A DNA stretch of 64,000 nucleotides from Novosphingobium sp. (GTDB lineage: Bacteria; Pseudomonadota; Alphaproteobacteria; Sphingomonadales; Sphingomonadaceae), in assembly GCA_024236215.1 (NCBI GenBank), contig JACKKX010000001.1, positions 857,501 through 921,500 of the forward strand, given 5' to 3'. The number at the start of each line of letters is the position of its first letter. The first letter of the stretch is position 1. The notes below the pieces were generated by a model. It did no database searches, was not told the origin of the DNA, and was given only the letters and a program-made list of their open reading frames with translations. The position numbers and the translations under genes are program-made. This document shows, in pieces, positions 46,394 to 56,919 of the stretch.

Positions 46394-46939
46394 TTACGGC
46401 AGCAGCACGTAGCCCTGTTGGCCAAACAGCGCGAAGGCACTCATTGCCGAAAGCGACATCTTCACGCCCGGCAGCAGATCGCCCTTGCTTACCCCATAGG
46501 CCGTGGCGCTCTGCCCGCAGATGTAGATCTGCACCCCGTGGGCGAGCAGCTGCGCGATCAGCGGGGCGTTGGCGTTGGCCTTGCCTTCGTTGCGCGCGCC
46601 ATAGAACGTGTCGTTAGTCAGATCGTCGCCGCCCTTGCCGTGGACTACCACGACCACGCGGATGTTCTTTTCCGGCACTCCGGCGGCAACGTGCATGTTG
46701 ATGAAGCGCGCCGCGCTGTCGAGCGTGCGGTTGACTTCGCCCGGCTTGGCGGCCGCGCTGATATCGAACATGACCTTGTAGACCGTCTTTTTCGGGATCG
46801 GCAGATCGCTTTCGATCGGGGCAGTCTTGCCGAAACCGGTTATCACCGGGCCATCCTTGAACTTGGACATGTCCTGCGCGCCCGCGCCGGCGGCCAGTGC
46901 CATAGCGGCAATTCCTGCCACCAATATCCGCAGCTTCAT
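46394..46939 (-). CDS. Periplasmic DsrE-family protein
   Basis: About 181 residues: signal peptide '[20 protein letters not shown]', then a DsrE fold. The conserved Cys is in '[14 protein letters not shown]'. DsrE proteins carry sulfur or bind small molecules; exported ones are of unknown role. Start ATG 46939 is preferred for its GGGAG at seven bases. Inserted between ruvA and ruvB on the same strand, so probably in one operon. Confidence 0.78.
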   Translation of the reverse strand: MKLRILVAGIAAMALAAGAGAQDMSKFKDGPVITGFGKTAPIESDLPIPKKTVYKVMFDISAAAKPGEVNRTLDSAARFINMHVAAGVPEKNIRVVVVVHGKGGDDLTNDTFYGARNEGKANANAPLIAQLLAHGVQIYICGQSATAYGVSKGDLLPGVKMSLSAMSAFALFGQQGYVLLP

Positions 46940-46953
46940 TCGCATTCTCCCGT

Positions 46954-47553
46954 TCAACCCGAAGCGCGTTTCAGCGCGACGCGGATAAGGTCGTTGAGTG
47001 CGGCGCCCTCGCCCTGCTCTTCGAGCGCCCGGGCAACCGCTTCGGTGGCGACGTTGGGCTTGAAACCCAGGTTCTGCAAGGCCGAGACCGCATCGCTGCC
47101 CGCCGAGCCAGCCGGCGCTGCCATGCTGACCGCGCCAGCGTTACCCGCCAGCAAGCCGGCCTTGTCCCTAAGCTCGTTGACGATCCGCCCCGCAAGCTTG
47201 GGGCCAACCCCCTGCGCGCGGGCGACCATCGCCGCATCCCCGCCCGCGCAGGCGCGCTGCAGCTCCTCGACCTGAAGCGCGGACAGGACCGCCAGGGCCA
47301 TTTTCGAGCCGACCCCCTGCACGGCGGTGAGCAGGCGAAACCACTCACGCTCGGCCGCGCTGGCAAAGCCGATCAGGCGCATGTCGTTTTCGCTCACCTG
47401 CATTTCGGTGTGGACCGTCACACGCTCGCCGCGCGGACCCAGGGCATCGAGCGTACGCGCGCTGCAATGGACCAGATAGCCCACCCCGCCCACGTCGATC
47501 ACGGCCCAATCCGGGCCGAAATCGTCGAGCATGCCGGTAAGCCTGGCGATCAT
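46954..47553 (-). CDS. ruvA: RuvA: Holliday-junction-binding protein
   Basis: 199 residues. OB fold at the N-terminus 'MIARLTGMLDDFGPDWAVIDVGGVGYLVHCS', helix-hairpin-helix motifs 'LLTAVQGVGSKMALAVLSAL' and 'AQGVGPKLAGRIVNEL', and the C-terminal domain that contacts RuvB ('ALQNLGFKPNVATEAVARAL'). Confidence 0.95.
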   Translation of the reverse strand: MIARLTGMLDDFGPDWAVIDVGGVGYLVHCSARTLDALGPRGERVTVHTEMQVSENDMRLIGFASAAEREWFRLLTAVQGVGSKMALAVLSALQVEELQRACAGGDAAMVARAQGVGPKLAGRIVNELRDKAGLLAGNAGAVSMAAPAGSAGSDAVSALQNLGFKPNVATEAVARALEEQGEGAALNDLIRVALKRASG

Positions 47554-47647
47554 GGTTTGTTCCTATGGCACAGGCACGATTCCGGGGGAAGCGGAAAAGG
47601 GCGAGCGCACCGATGACAGTAGGCACCGGCCCGGCTAGACCGGCCCC

Positions 47648-49114
47648 ATGCAGGGACACACGGCGCGATCGGGCTATTGGGCGGCGGCCATCGCCGCGAT
47701 CGTGCTGGCCGGGCTGATGCTGCGCGCCCTGGCCTATTCCCCTTTCGAGATCAGCCACGCCGACGAGATCATGCAATATCTCGAACAGGGCAAACGGCTC
47801 GCCACCGGGCACGGGATCGTGCCGTGGGAATACCGCTATGGCGCACGCAACGGACTGATCGCGCAGTTGCTCGCCCTGCCCTGGTGGCTGGGCGAGCGCC
47901 TTGCGCCGAGCACGCTGCTGGCGATGCACCTGTCCCGCGCGCTGTTTCTGGCGCTGACTTTGCTGGCGCTGCCCGCGGCCTGGCGGCTGGGGGCGCTGAC
48001 TTCGCGCGCGCATGCCTTCGCCGCGCTTGCCGTTGCGGCGCTGTGGTATGAAAGCGTGCTGTTTTCCACCCTGCTGCTGTCCGAGGTTCTGGCTACCGGG
48101 CTGATCGCGCTGGCAGCTGCGCTGCTACTCGATCCGGTGCGCAGCGCGGCGCGGCTGCGCTGGGCGGGGCTGCTGCTGGGGCTGGGAGTGGTGGTGCGGC
48201 TGCAATATGCTCCCTTCGCCGCCGTGCTGGCCTTAACGGTGCTGCGACTGGACTGGAGAAGCTGGGGGCAACTGGCGCTGGGCGGCCTCGTGGCGGCACT
48301 GATCGGCGGGATCTCCGATCTCGGCATGGGCCGCTGGCCGTTTGAGTGGATCTGGGTCAACCTGGCCTACAACCTGGGCGACAGCCGCGCCGCGCGGTTC
48401 GGGGAGAGCGGCCCGCTCGAATACGCCCGCCTGCTGCTGCTCCACCTTGGTCCGGCAGCGCCGTTCATTCTGGCCGGTGCGGTGCTGAGCCCGCCGCGCT
48501 ATCGTCCGCTGGTGCTGGCAATTGTGGCCAATCTCGTGTTCCATAGCCTGATCGCGCACAAGGAATACCGCTTCGTCTGGCTCTCGACCTTCCTGATCGT
48601 GGTGCTGGCGGCGATCGCTTCGGTCAGTCTGGCGCGGCGGCTGGCCGAGGCGCGCGGGCGCAGCCTTGCGCCGTGGATGCTGGCCGCGCTGGGGCTGGTC
48701 TGGCTGGGGGCGAGCCTTGCCGCCGAGCGGCAATCGGGCGGTGCGCGCGTCCTGCGCGGCGGCAGCCCGATCCCGCTTGCTGCGCTCGATGCCCTGAAGC
48801 GCCCGGAAACCTGCGGTATCGCCATACCCGACCAGTGGCGCGCGCACCTCGTCCCGGCGCTGCTACCGCGCGCGGTGCCGCTCTATGTCGCACCCGAGGC
48901 GGTGATGGAGGGCAAGCAAGCCTTGCCGGCCGGGGTGGCTTCGGCTGCCGACGCCCTGGTATTTCCGGCTCTGCCCGCCGGGGCAACGGGCTACGCGGCG
49001 GCGGGCTGCAAGGCCAATGCCGTACTCAAGGCCTGCCTCTATGTCCGTCCCGGCCCCTGCAAGCCCGATCCGCACTGGACCTATCAGGCCGCGCTGGAGC
49101 GCGAGGATCTCTAG
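47648..49114 (+). CDS. GT-C mannosyltransferase (GT22-like)
   Basis: 488 residues with about ten membrane segments. An acidic motif '[16 protein letters not shown]' in the first loop and '[14 protein letters not shown]' near residue 303 match the GT22 (ALG9/PIG-B) family, which transfer mannose from a polyprenyl-phosphate donor. Its acceptor here is unknown. It is on the opposite strand within the ruvC-ruvA region, with its end overlapping the ruvC end by four bases. Confidence 0.75.
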   Translation: MQGHTARSGYWAAAIAAIVLAGLMLRALAYSPFEISHADEIMQYLEQGKRLATGHGIVPWEYRYGARNGLIAQLLALPWWLGERLAPSTLLAMHLSRALFLALTLLALPAAWRLGALTSRAHAFAALAVAALWYESVLFSTLLLSEVLATGLIALAAALLLDPVRSAARLRWAGLLLGLGVVVRLQYAPFAAVLALTVLRLDWRSWGQLALGGLVAALIGGISDLGMGRWPFEWIWVNLAYNLGDSRAARFGESGPLEYARLLLLHLGPAAPFILAGAVLSPPRYRPLVLAIVANLVFHSLIAHKEYRFVWLSTFLIVVLAAIASVSLARRLAEARGRSLAPWMLAALGLVWLGASLAAERQSGGARVLRGGSPIPLAALDALKRPETCGIAIPDQWRAHLVPALLPRAVPLYVAPEAVMEGKQALPAGVASAADALVFPALPAGATGYAAAGCKANAVLKACLYVRPGPCKPDPHWTYQAALEREDL

Positions 49115-49578
49115 CGCGCGATCTGCGCGTGGGCGATTGCAACCGCCAGCGCGTCTGCCGCATCGGCTCCGGCCAGTTTCACGCCCGGCAGTAGCACCTT
49201 GACCATGGCCTGGACCTGAGCCTTCTCGGCCCCGCCTGTGCCGGTAACCGCCTTCTTGACCAGCCGGGTGGCATATTCGCTGACCGGAAGTCCGCAGCGC
49301 GCCGCAGCCAGCAGACAGACCCCGCGCGCCTGGCCAAGCTTGAGGGTCGATTGCGGGTTCTTGTTGACGAACACTTCCTCCACCGCCGCCTGATCGGGCC
49401 GGTGGGTCTGGATTACGTCGGCCAGTTCGCGGTCGATCGTGACCAGCCGCTCGGCAAGCGAGGCACCGGGATCGGTTCGGATCTGACCATTGGCAATATG
49501 GCTGATGCGGTTGCCGCTTTTGGCGACAATCCCCCAGCCGGTCGAAGACAGCGACGGATCGAGGCCCAGCACCAGCAT
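49111..49578 (-). CDS. ruvC: RuvC: Holliday-junction resolvase
   Basis: 155 residues, RNase H fold endonuclease. Catalytic Asp in '[14 protein letters not shown]', Glu in '[12 protein letters not shown]', and acidic residues near '[16 protein letters not shown]'. Separated from ruvA by the glycosyltransferase gene on the other strand, so ruvC is not in the ruvA-ruvB unit. Confidence 0.94.
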   Translation of the reverse strand: MLVLGLDPSLSSTGWGIVAKSGNRISHIANGQIRTDPGASLAERLVTIDRELADVIQTHRPDQAAVEEVFVNKNPQSTLKLGQARGVCLLAAARCGLPVSEYATRLVKKAVTGTGGAEKAQVQAMVKVLLPGVKLAGADAADALAVAIAHAQIAR

Positions 49579-49581
49579 CGC

Positions 49582-50127
49582 TCAGAACCAGGCGTTGAAG
49601 GGGCTGGAAGGCAGCTCCTCCAACCCGTCGCGATAGCGTTTGGGAGCGGTTTCGCGGACCCTTTCCAGCCATACCAGCGGGTCGTACCCGGCATTGGTGC
49701 ATTGGTAGCGCGCGATCGACGTTTCGCCCCTGACACCCTGGCTGACCGCGAACCCGGCATAGCTTCGGCCAGGATTGTCGGCGAGGCTGCCATCGGTTCC
49801 GGCAAACAGCGTGTAGTGGATCCGCCCGGTGCTGATCCTCACATGATCCTGATGCCCGCCGCCCTGGCCGATCACGGTGCCGATGCGGACATTGCTCCAA
49901 TCGGGCAGATTGCCGACATCGACCGCGCGGCTGCCCGCAAGGCCATAGCGATAATGCAGGCTCTCGCGCGCCGCGCACAGGCTGGCCAGCGATCGCCCGA
50001 TCTTGCAGGTGAAAACAACCTGCTCGGATATGCCGCACAGGCTGGGCGGAGATTTTGCCGGGGCCGCCATGCCCGCAGGCCCGGCCAGCGCCGCGATCAG
50101 CATGGCGCTGGCGGCAAGGGCTCTCAC
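49582..50127 (-). CDS. Secreted hypothetical protein
   Basis: 181 residues with a signal peptide ([20 protein letters not shown]). Four to five Cys including '[25 protein letters not shown]' suggest disulfides in the periplasm. No recognised domain. Its start overlaps the yebC stop as ATGA, and ruvC follows three bases after its end, so it is probably co-transcribed with both. Confidence 0.65.
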   Translation of the reverse strand: MRALAASAMLIAALAGPAGMAAPAKSPPSLCGISEQVVFTCKIGRSLASLCAARESLHYRYGLAGSRAVDVGNLPDWSNVRIGTVIGQGGGHQDHVRISTGRIHYTLFAGTDGSLADNPGRSYAGFAVSQGVRGETSIARYQCTNAGYDPLVWLERVRETAPKRYRDGLEELPSSPFNAWF

Positions 50128-50867
50128 CCCAGCTTCTCCATCACCGCATCGGGGATGTCATAGTTGCCCCAGACAGTCTGCACATCGTCGTCATCGTCGA
50201 GCACGTCGATCAGCTTGAGCAGGGTGGCGGCGTCGCTTTCGCCTACTTCGGTCTTGAGGCTGGGCTTCCACGCCAGCTTGACCCCTTCGGCCTCGCCCAG
50301 CGCCTTTTCCAGTTCGCGGGCAACCGGGTGGAGATTCTCGACCGCAACCCAGATCGCGTGGCCGTCCTCATCGCTTTCGACATCGTCGGCACCCGCCTCG
50401 ATCGCGGCTTCGAGCACCTTGTCCTCATCGCCCGCGCCCGCGCCGTATTCGATCAGCCCCAGCCGCTCGAACCCGTGGCTGACCGCGCCCGAAGCGCCCA
50501 GGTTTCCGCCGTTCTTGGCGAAGGCGGTGCGCACGTTGGTGGCGGTGCGGTTGCGGTTGTCGGTCAGCGCCTCGACGATCAGAGCCACGCCGCCCGGGCC
50601 ATAGCCCTCGTAGCGCACTTCCTCGTAGTTCTCGCCGTCGCCCTTGCTGGCCTTGTCGATCGCGCGCTGGATATTGTCCTTGGGCATCGACTGCGCCTTG
50701 GCCGCGTTGACCGCGGCGCGCAGGCGCGGGTTCATGTCGGGATCGGGCATGCCCATCTTGGCCGCGACGGTGATTTCGCGGGAGAGCTTGGAAAACATCG
50801 CCGAGCGCTTTTTATCCTGCGCGCCCTTGCGGTGCATGATGTTCTTGAATTTGGAATGGCCGGCCAT
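50124..50867 (-). CDS. YebC/PmpR-family translation or transcription factor
   Basis: 247 residues. The N-terminus '[20 protein letters not shown]' is the family signature, and '[42 protein letters not shown]' follows. YebC proteins help ribosomes through proline-rich stretches in recent work; older work describes DNA binding. ATG 50867. Confidence 0.93.
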   Translation of the reverse strand: MAGHSKFKNIMHRKGAQDKKRSAMFSKLSREITVAAKMGMPDPDMNPRLRAAVNAAKAQSMPKDNIQRAIDKASKGDGENYEEVRYEGYGPGGVALIVEALTDNRNRTATNVRTAFAKNGGNLGASGAVSHGFERLGLIEYGAGAGDEDKVLEAAIEAGADDVESDEDGHAIWVAVENLHPVARELEKALGEAEGVKLAWKPSLKTEVGESDAATLLKLIDVLDDDDDVQTVWGNYDIPDAVMEKLG

Positions 50868-50933
50868 TGCTTCCGTCTTGCAGCTAGGGTTTGGGTTGGC
50901 CCGCCCCCTAGCCGAGACTGCGGCCAAGGGCAA

Positions 50934-51170
50934 TCAGCCGAGACCGAGAGCCGCCTTGTAGGTATCGAGCACCGCTTCCATTTCGGCCCGGTCATCGGGC
51001 TTCATCTTCCTCAGGCGAACGATCTGGCGCATGATCTTGGCGTCATAGCCGACCGCCTTGGCCTCGGCATAAACGTCGCGGATATCGTCGGCTATGCCCT
51101 TCTTTTCTTCCTCGAGACGCTCGACGCGTTCGATCAGCAGGCGCAGGCGATCATCGGTGGCATTGGCCAT
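50934..51170 (-). CDS. DUF2312 (GapR-like) nucleoid-associated protein
   Basis: 78 residues, mostly coiled-coil: '[49 protein letters not shown]'. This is the DUF2312 family, to which Caulobacter GapR belongs, an overtwisted-DNA-binding protein that tracks replication. Small separate transcription unit near yebC. Confidence 0.88.
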   Translation of the reverse strand: MANATDDRLRLLIERVERLEEEKKGIADDIRDVYAEAKAVGYDAKIMRQIVRLRKMKPDDRAEMEAVLDTYKAALGLG

Positions 51171-51211
51171 CGGGGCAAACTCCGTTGAATGAGAATCGGT
51201 TGCCCCCGGCC

Positions 51212-51547
51212 TTAGTGCGCCGGTGCATTCTTCTTCAAGCTCTCGGCCATGGCTTCGAGCTGCTCTGGTGACGCTTCCCTGTGGAAACGTGCCTTCCATT
51301 CGGCGCTCGGCATGCCGTGGATCACCTCGCGCGCACCTTCCTTGTCATAGGGGGCCCCGGCATCGCGGATCCAGTCGGCCAGGCAGTTGCGGCAAAATCC
51401 CGCAAGCACCATCAGCTCGATGTTCTGGGCATCGTGGCGATGGCGCAGATGGTGCACAAGGCGGCGAAAGGCGGCGGCGGCCACCGCGTCGTCGAGTGCT
51501 TCAAGCGGATCGCCAGCACTCGCATTCGTATTTTCAGAGCAGCTCAT
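51212..51547 (-). CDS. DUF1244-family protein
   Basis: 111 residues. '[34 protein letters not shown]' is the DUF1244 signature, with a conserved Cys pair and His-rich stretch that may bind metal. Function unknown; common in proteobacteria. Divergent from pyk. Confidence 0.82.
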   Translation of the reverse strand: MSCSENTNASAGDPLEALDDAVAAAAFRRLVHHLRHRHDAQNIELMVLAGFCRNCLADWIRDAGAPYDKEGAREVIHGMPSAEWKARFHREASPEQLEAMAESLKKNAPAH

Positions 51548-51614
51548 CGGGGTTGTCCTTGGGTTTTCGCACCCGCTTTGCCATAGGGAGGGCGAGAGAA
51601 GGAAGGACTATCCC

Positions 51615-53072
51615 TTGGCAAAGCTCGATCCGCGCGGACGCAAGATAAAGATCCTGGCAACGCTGGGCCCGGCCAGCCGCAGCCCGGAGATGATCGAAAA
51701 GCTGCTGCGCGCCGGGGCCGACGCCTTCCGCGTCAACATGAGCCACGGCGATCACGCCACCCACGCCCAGACTATCGCGGCGATCCGCGAGGTGGAAAAG
51801 GCTGTCGGGCGTCCGGTGGCGGTGCTGTGCGACCTGCAGGGCCCGAAACTGCGTGTCGGCCAGTTCAAGGATGGCAAGGCGGTGATCCGCCATTCGGGCC
51901 ACTTCACGCTCGATCGCGACCCCGCGCCCGGCGATGAGACCCGCGTCTGCTTGCCGCACGGCGAGCTGTTCGGGATCCTGCGCAAGGGCCAGCGGCTGCT
52001 GATCGACGACGGCAAGCTGCGGCTCAAGGTGATCGAGGCCGACGAAAGCCGCATCCTCTGTTCGGCCGAGGTTGGGGGAGTGATTTCCGATCGCAAGGGG
52101 GTCAACGTTCCCGATGCGGTGGTGCCGGTTCCCGCCCTGACCGAAAAGGACCGCCGCGATCTGGCCTTCGCGCTCGAACAGGGGGCGGACTGGATCGCGC
52201 TTTCCTTCGTCCAGCGCCCCGAGGATGTGGCCGAGGCACGCAAGCTGATGGGCGGATCGCAGACCGCGCTGATGGCCAAGATCGAAAAGCCCGCCGCGGT
52301 CGAGCGGCTGGAAGAGATCATCGAGCTGGCCGACGGGATCATGGTCGCGCGCGGCGATCTGGGGGTTGAGCTCAACCCCGAGGAAGTTCCGCCGCTGCAA
52401 AAGCGGATCGTCGCCACCACCCGGCGCAGCGGCAAGCCGGTGGTGGTCGCCACGCAGATGCTCGAATCGATGATCGAAAGCCCCGCGCCGACCCGCGCCG
52501 AAGTTTCCGACGTTGCCAACGCGGTTTATGACGGGGCCGATGCGGTGATGCTTTCCGCAGAAACCGCCAGCGGTGCCTGGCCGGTAGAGGCGGTGACGAT
52601 CATGCACCGCATCGCCGCCCAGGTGGAAAGCGATCCCGGCTATGCCGAGCGGGTCCATTTCACCGTGGTCCGTCCAGAAGCTACCACCGCATCGGCCCTG
52701 GCCCAGGCCAGCGCGGCGATTGCCGAGGCGATGACGGTGGCCGGGATCATCGTCTTTACCGGCTCGGGCAGCACCGCCCGGCGCGTCGCGCGCGAACGCC
52801 CCCGGGTGCCGGTGCTGGTGCTGACCCCGTCGCAGAAGATCGCCCGGCGTCAGGCCTTGCTGTGGGGCGTCCACGCGGTGCCGACCAAGGATATCGGCAG
52901 CTTCGAGGAGATGATCGCCAAGGGCAAGCGCATGGCGCTGCGCCAGGGTTTCGGCACCGCCGGATCGAAACTGGTGGCGCTGGCCGGTGTGCCCTTTGGC
53001 ACGCCCGGTTCCACCAACCTGCTCCACGTCGTCACTCTGAGCGGCGACGAGCTGAACAAGCACGATGGCTAA
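51615..53072 (+). CDS. pyk: Pyruvate kinase
   Basis: 485 residues. Catalyses PEP + ADP to pyruvate + ATP. 'KILATLGPASRS', 'RVNMSHGDHATH', 'KIEKPAAVERLEEI' (catalytic Lys), 'GIMVARGDLGVE' (metal site) and 'VATQMLESMIESPAPTRAEVSDVANAVYDGADAVMLSAETASG'. TTG 51615 has AAGGA upstream. Full length. Confidence 0.95.
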   Translation: MAKLDPRGRKIKILATLGPASRSPEMIEKLLRAGADAFRVNMSHGDHATHAQTIAAIREVEKAVGRPVAVLCDLQGPKLRVGQFKDGKAVIRHSGHFTLDRDPAPGDETRVCLPHGELFGILRKGQRLLIDDGKLRLKVIEADESRILCSAEVGGVISDRKGVNVPDAVVPVPALTEKDRRDLAFALEQGADWIALSFVQRPEDVAEARKLMGGSQTALMAKIEKPAAVERLEEIIELADGIMVARGDLGVELNPEEVPPLQKRIVATTRRSGKPVVVATQMLESMIESPAPTRAEVSDVANAVYDGADAVMLSAETASGAWPVEAVTIMHRIAAQVESDPGYAERVHFTVVRPEATTASALAQASAAIAEAMTVAGIIVFTGSGSTARRVARERPRVPVLVLTPSQKIARRQALLWGVHAVPTKDIGSFEEMIAKGKRMALRQGFGTAGSKLVALAGVPFGTPGSTNLLHVVTLSGDELNKHDG

Positions 53073-53256
53073 CCCGGTCGACAACGGCACTGTTGCCAAT
53101 GGCGACGATTGCCTGGTCGTGTCCGGCACCCACAAGGGCAGGTGCGGGACAGTCGAGGACTGGAAGCTGAGCAAGACCGGTCACGCGACGATCACGGTTC
53201 GCGAAGCCTCGGGCGAGCGGTTCAAGACCCTCGCGCGGAACGTGCAGAAGACCTAG
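53065..53256 (+). CDS. Small KOW-motif protein
   Basis: 63 residues, overlapping the pyk end by eight bases. 'DDCLVVSGTHKGRCGTVEDWKLSKTGHATITVRE' is a KOW-like RNA-binding beta-barrel segment, as in ribosomal proteins and NusG. No larger partner domain. Possible RNA- or ribosome-associated regulator; co-transcribed with pyk. Confidence 0.65.
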   Translation: MANPVDNGTVANGDDCLVVSGTHKGRCGTVEDWKLSKTGHATITVREASGERFKTLARNVQKT

Positions 53257-53936
53257 CCGCGCGTTCCAAACAGCGCCGAGCCGACCCGCACATGGGTCGC
53301 ACCCAGCATGATCGCGGTTTCGAAATCGTCGCTCATCCCCATCGAGCGACCTTCAAGACCGTGGTCGGCGGCCAGCTTGTCAAGCAGGGCGAAGAACGGC
53401 GCGGGTTCGATCCCCAGCGGCGGCACGCACATCAGGCCGATCACGGGCAGGTCCGCCGCGCGCGCCTGAGCCAGCAGCGCGGGCAGATCGGCAATCGCGC
53501 AGCCGCCCTTCTGCTCTTCCGCGCCGATGTTGACCTGGACGAAGCACGGCACACGCCGCCCCGCCTTGTCCATCGCCTTGGCCAGCGCGCCAACCAGCGA
53601 AGGGCGATCGAGCGAGTGGATGCAATCGAACTGCGCCACCGCCTCATCGGCCTTGTTCGACTGGAGCTGACCGACAAGGTGCAGCGCAATGCCGGGATGA
53701 GCTTCGCGCAGAGCGGGCCACTTGGCCTGGGCCTCCTGCACCCGGTTTTCCCCGAACACGCGCTGCCCCGCCGCGATCAGCGGCGCGATCCGCTCAGCCG
53801 AGTGGGTCTTGCTGACCGCGATCAACGTCACCGCGTCCGCCCGGCGCCCCGCGATCCGCGCGGCATGGGCGATACGGGCGTTGACATCGGCAAGCCGCGT
53901 GGATGGGGCAAGCAGGGTGGCTGGATCAGTCATCAC
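53253..53936 (-). CDS. YggS/PLPBP-family pyridoxal-phosphate homeostasis protein
   Basis: 227 residues, alanine-racemase-like TIM barrel. 'VTLIAVSKTHSAERIAPLIAAGQRVFGENRVQEAQAKW' contains the PLP Lys (in VSKTH), and 'HLVGQLQSNKADEAVAQFDCIHSLDR', 'FVQVNIGAEEQKGG' and 'LMCVPPLG' follow. 'RSMGMSDDFETAIMLGATHVRVGSALFG' ends it. Confidence 0.93.
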   Translation of the reverse strand: MMTDPATLLAPSTRLADVNARIAHAARIAGRRADAVTLIAVSKTHSAERIAPLIAAGQRVFGENRVQEAQAKWPALREAHPGIALHLVGQLQSNKADEAVAQFDCIHSLDRPSLVGALAKAMDKAGRRVPCFVQVNIGAEEQKGGCAIADLPALLAQARAADLPVIGLMCVPPLGIEPAPFFALLDKLAADHGLEGRSMGMSDDFETAIMLGATHVRVGSALFGTRG

Positions 53937-53955
53937 GCGGTGCTATAGCGGGGCC

Positions 53956-54492
53956 ATGGCAAGGCGCCAGCCCCTCCCCGCGATCTGGCTTGTCAGCGAT
54001 GCGCGCAACGATGCCGGGCTGGAAGCCGCGCTGGATGGTCTGCCCGGCGCAAGCGGGTTCGTGTTCCGGCACTATCACCTCGATGAGGCTGGCCGGAAAC
54101 GCCGTTATGATGAACTTCTTCGCCTGTGCCGGGATCGGGGGCACCTGATGATCCTGGCTGGCGACAAGCACTTGGCCGCCGCCTGGCGCGCCGATGGAAT
54201 CTATGCCCCGCCCGGCGGGTTGGGCGAGAGCGCCGATCTGCTGCGCCTGGCCACAGTGCACGATGCCGCCGAAGTGGCGCTGGCCGATCGGGCCGGGGCC
54301 GATGGCATGTTTCTTTCCCCCGTCTTTCCCACCCGCTCGCACCCCGGCGCAGCCTGCCTCGGCGCGGAGGGATTTCATGCCCTGGCGGCGCAGGCAAAAT
54401 GCCCGGTGATCGCGCTTGGCGGGATGGACCCGGTGCGCGCGGCGGAACTCGGCTGGCCCCGCTGGGCGGGAATTGAAGCCTTTTTGCGGTGA
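53956..54492 (+). CDS. ThiE/TenI-like thiamine phosphate synthase family protein
   Basis: 178 residues, TIM barrel. 'WLVSDARND' and 'FLSPVFPTRSHPGAACLG', then 'PVIALGGMDPVRAAELG' match the family. The usual 'DGVHLGQ' substrate loop reads DGIYAPP and the 'GxSxH' loop reads ATVHD. It may therefore be a TenI-type relative, not an active ThiE. Divergent from yggS. Confidence 0.7.
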   Translation: MARRQPLPAIWLVSDARNDAGLEAALDGLPGASGFVFRHYHLDEAGRKRRYDELLRLCRDRGHLMILAGDKHLAAAWRADGIYAPPGGLGESADLLRLATVHDAAEVALADRAGADGMFLSPVFPTRSHPGAACLGAEGFHALAAQAKCPVIALGGMDPVRAAELGWPRWAGIEAFLR

Positions 54493-54573
54493 AGCGACTC
54501 GCAGGATTCCTTGGGATTCTTGACGGCGAGTCATCCCCGGGCGCATAAGATGGGCCGCACAAAGGGGAGCACG

Positions 54574-56919
54574 ATGGCAACACGCCCGATTTCAGCCGGG
54601 GCGCGCGGCGCGCGGGTCGACTGGCGCGCAACGCTGAAGCGCAGCCTGCGCCGCGCTGCGGAGATCGCCGGCGCTCTGGCGCTGATCGCGGCAATGGCGT
54701 TCCTGGCCCTGGCGCTGATCAGCTATACCCAGACCGATCCTTCGGCCTCGACCGCTGCAGGCGGGCCGGAGGCGAACTGGATGGGGGCGAGCGGCGCCTG
54801 GGTGGCGGAACGCGCCCTGTTCCTGTTCGGCCCGGTAGCGGTACTGTTCATTCCACTGCTCTATGTCATGGCCCGCAAGCTGTGGCGGCTGGTCGAGGAA
54901 GAGGATCAGGAGCTCGATCACGTCAACCACCGCTGGTGGCGCCCGATCGGGCTGCTGCTGTTCGCCATGGCGCTGCTGGCTACAGTTCTGGCCCTGGCGA
55001 TCGACGCTCCGGCAGCCTTCCCGGCCGGGTGGGGCGGGATTTCCGGCTTGCTGGGCGGCCGGGCGATCCTGGCCGTGGCCCACCGGCTGCCCGAAGCGGC
55101 CCAGGGCTGGACGATCTTTGGCGCCGGGCTGGTCTGCCTGGGCGGCGGGGCGGTCCTGGCAGGAAGGGTCTTCGCGATCGACTGGGGCAGCCTGTTTACC
55201 CTGCCCGGCATCCTGCGCCGTCGTCCGCGCCTGCCCGCAGCGGTTGGCGCGGTCATCCCCGTCGCGCGCGAGCGCAAGCCGCGCGAGGAACGCGCCGCGC
55301 CCGAACCGCTGGCCGCGCCGCGCCGCGCGCCCGAGATCACCGATCCGACCCGTCCGGCCAAGCCCGCGCAGCTTTCGGGGCGCAGCCGCCAGGGCGATCT
55401 GTTCGACAGCTACGAGCTGCCCGCACTGGATCTGCTGACCGATCCGCCGCCCAGCTCGGCCAAGAAGATCGACAAGCTCGCTCTGGAGCGTAACGCCCGG
55501 CTACTCGAAACCGTGCTCGACGATTTCAACGTCAAGGGCGAGATCACCGCCGTGCGCACCGGCCCGGTGGTGACGATGTACGAACTGGAACCCGCACCGG
55601 GGATCAAGGCCAGCCGCGTGGTTGGCCTGGCCGACGACATCGCCCGCAACATGAGCGCGATCTCGGCCCGCGTCTCCTCGATCCCGGGGCGCACGGTAAT
55701 GGGGATCGAACTGCCCAATGCCGACCGGCAGATGGTCAGCTTCAAGGAGCTGGTCGCCTGCGAGAAATTCGCCCATGCCAAGGCCGCGCTGCCGATCATC
55801 CTGGGCAAGGACATCGCCGGCGAACCCGTGGTGGCCGATCTTGCCGCCATGCCGCACCTGCTGGTGGCGGGCACCACCGGCTCGGGCAAGTCGGTGGGGC
55901 TCAACTGCATCCTGCTATCCTTGCTCTACCGGCTCACGCCCGCGCAGTGCCGCCTGATCCTGGTCGACCCCAAGGTGCTTGAGCTCAAGAGCTACGACGA
56001 TATCCCGCACCTGCTCTCACCGGTGGTGACCGAACCAGCCAAGGCGGTGCGCGCACTCAAATGGGCGGTCGAGGAGATGGAGCGCCGCTATCGCCAGATG
56101 AGCGAGATCGGCGTGCGCAATCTGGCCGGTTTCAACGACAAGGTCACCGCCGCCCAGGCCAAGGGCAAGCCGCTGGGCCGCCGCATCCAGATCGGCTTCG
56201 ATCCCGATACCGGCGAGGAGCTGTTCGAGGAACACCAGCTCGACTACCAGGTGTTGCCGCAGATCGTGGTGATCGTCGACGAGCTGGCCGATCTGATGGT
56301 GACGGTGGGCAAGGAAGTGGAAGTGCTGATCCAGCGCCTGTCGCAAAAGAGCCGCGCCGCGGGCATCCACCTCATCATGGCCACCCAGCGCCCCTCGGTC
56401 GACGTCATCACCGGCGTGATCAAGGCCAACTTGCCGACCCGGATCAGCTTTGCCGTGACCAGCCGGATCGACAGCCGCACGATCCTCGGCGAGCAGGGCG
56501 CAGAGCAGCTGCTGGGCAAGGGCGACATGCTCTACAAGCCCAACACCGACCCGATCCGCCGCGTCCACGGCCCCTTCGTTTCCGACGAGGAGGTGGAGCG
56601 GATCGCCGAATTCTGGCGCGGCCAGGGCAGCCCGGAATACGTCGATTCGGTTACTGAGGAGCCTGAGGACGGCGGCTTCGGCTTCGACGATTTCGACAGC
56701 GCATCGGACAGCCCCGAGGAACGCAAGTACCGCCAGGCCTGCCAGATCGTTTTCGAAAGCCAGAAGGCCAGCGCCAGCTGGCTGCAGCGCCAGATGGGGG
56801 TGGGTTACAACACCGCCGCGAAATGGGTCGAGCGGATGGAGGCAGACGGCTTTGTCGGCCCGGCCAACCATGTGGGCCGCCGCGATATCTACCGCGACCG
56901 CGACGGCAATCCGCTATAG
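54574..56919 (+). CDS. ftsK: FtsK: DNA translocase
   Basis: 781 residues. Four membrane segments in the first 180 residues, a short linker, then the RecA-like motor. Walker A 'LVAGTTGSGKSVGLN' near residue 430, 'YRLILVDPKVLELKSYDDIPHLL'-like Walker region, and a C-terminal gamma winged helix 'SWLQRQMGVGYNTAAKWVERMEADGFVG' that recognises KOPS sequences. Pumps DNA at the septum and activates XerCD at dif. AAGGGGAG precedes ATG 54574. Confidence 0.95.
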   Translation: MATRPISAGARGARVDWRATLKRSLRRAAEIAGALALIAAMAFLALALISYTQTDPSASTAAGGPEANWMGASGAWVAERALFLFGPVAVLFIPLLYVMARKLWRLVEEEDQELDHVNHRWWRPIGLLLFAMALLATVLALAIDAPAAFPAGWGGISGLLGGRAILAVAHRLPEAAQGWTIFGAGLVCLGGGAVLAGRVFAIDWGSLFTLPGILRRRPRLPAAVGAVIPVARERKPREERAAPEPLAAPRRAPEITDPTRPAKPAQLSGRSRQGDLFDSYELPALDLLTDPPPSSAKKIDKLALERNARLLETVLDDFNVKGEITAVRTGPVVTMYELEPAPGIKASRVVGLADDIARNMSAISARVSSIPGRTVMGIELPNADRQMVSFKELVACEKFAHAKAALPIILGKDIAGEPVVADLAAMPHLLVAGTTGSGKSVGLNCILLSLLYRLTPAQCRLILVDPKVLELKSYDDIPHLLSPVVTEPAKAVRALKWAVEEMERRYRQMSEIGVRNLAGFNDKVTAAQAKGKPLGRRIQIGFDPDTGEELFEEHQLDYQVLPQIVVIVDELADLMVTVGKEVEVLIQRLSQKSRAAGIHLIMATQRPSVDVITGVIKANLPTRISFAVTSRIDSRTILGEQGAEQLLGKGDMLYKPNTDPIRRVHGPFVSDEEVERIAEFWRGQGSPEYVDSVTEEPEDGGFGFDDFDSASDSPEERKYRQACQIVFESQKASASWLQRQMGVGYNTAAKWVERMEADGFVGPANHVGRRDIYRDRDGNPL

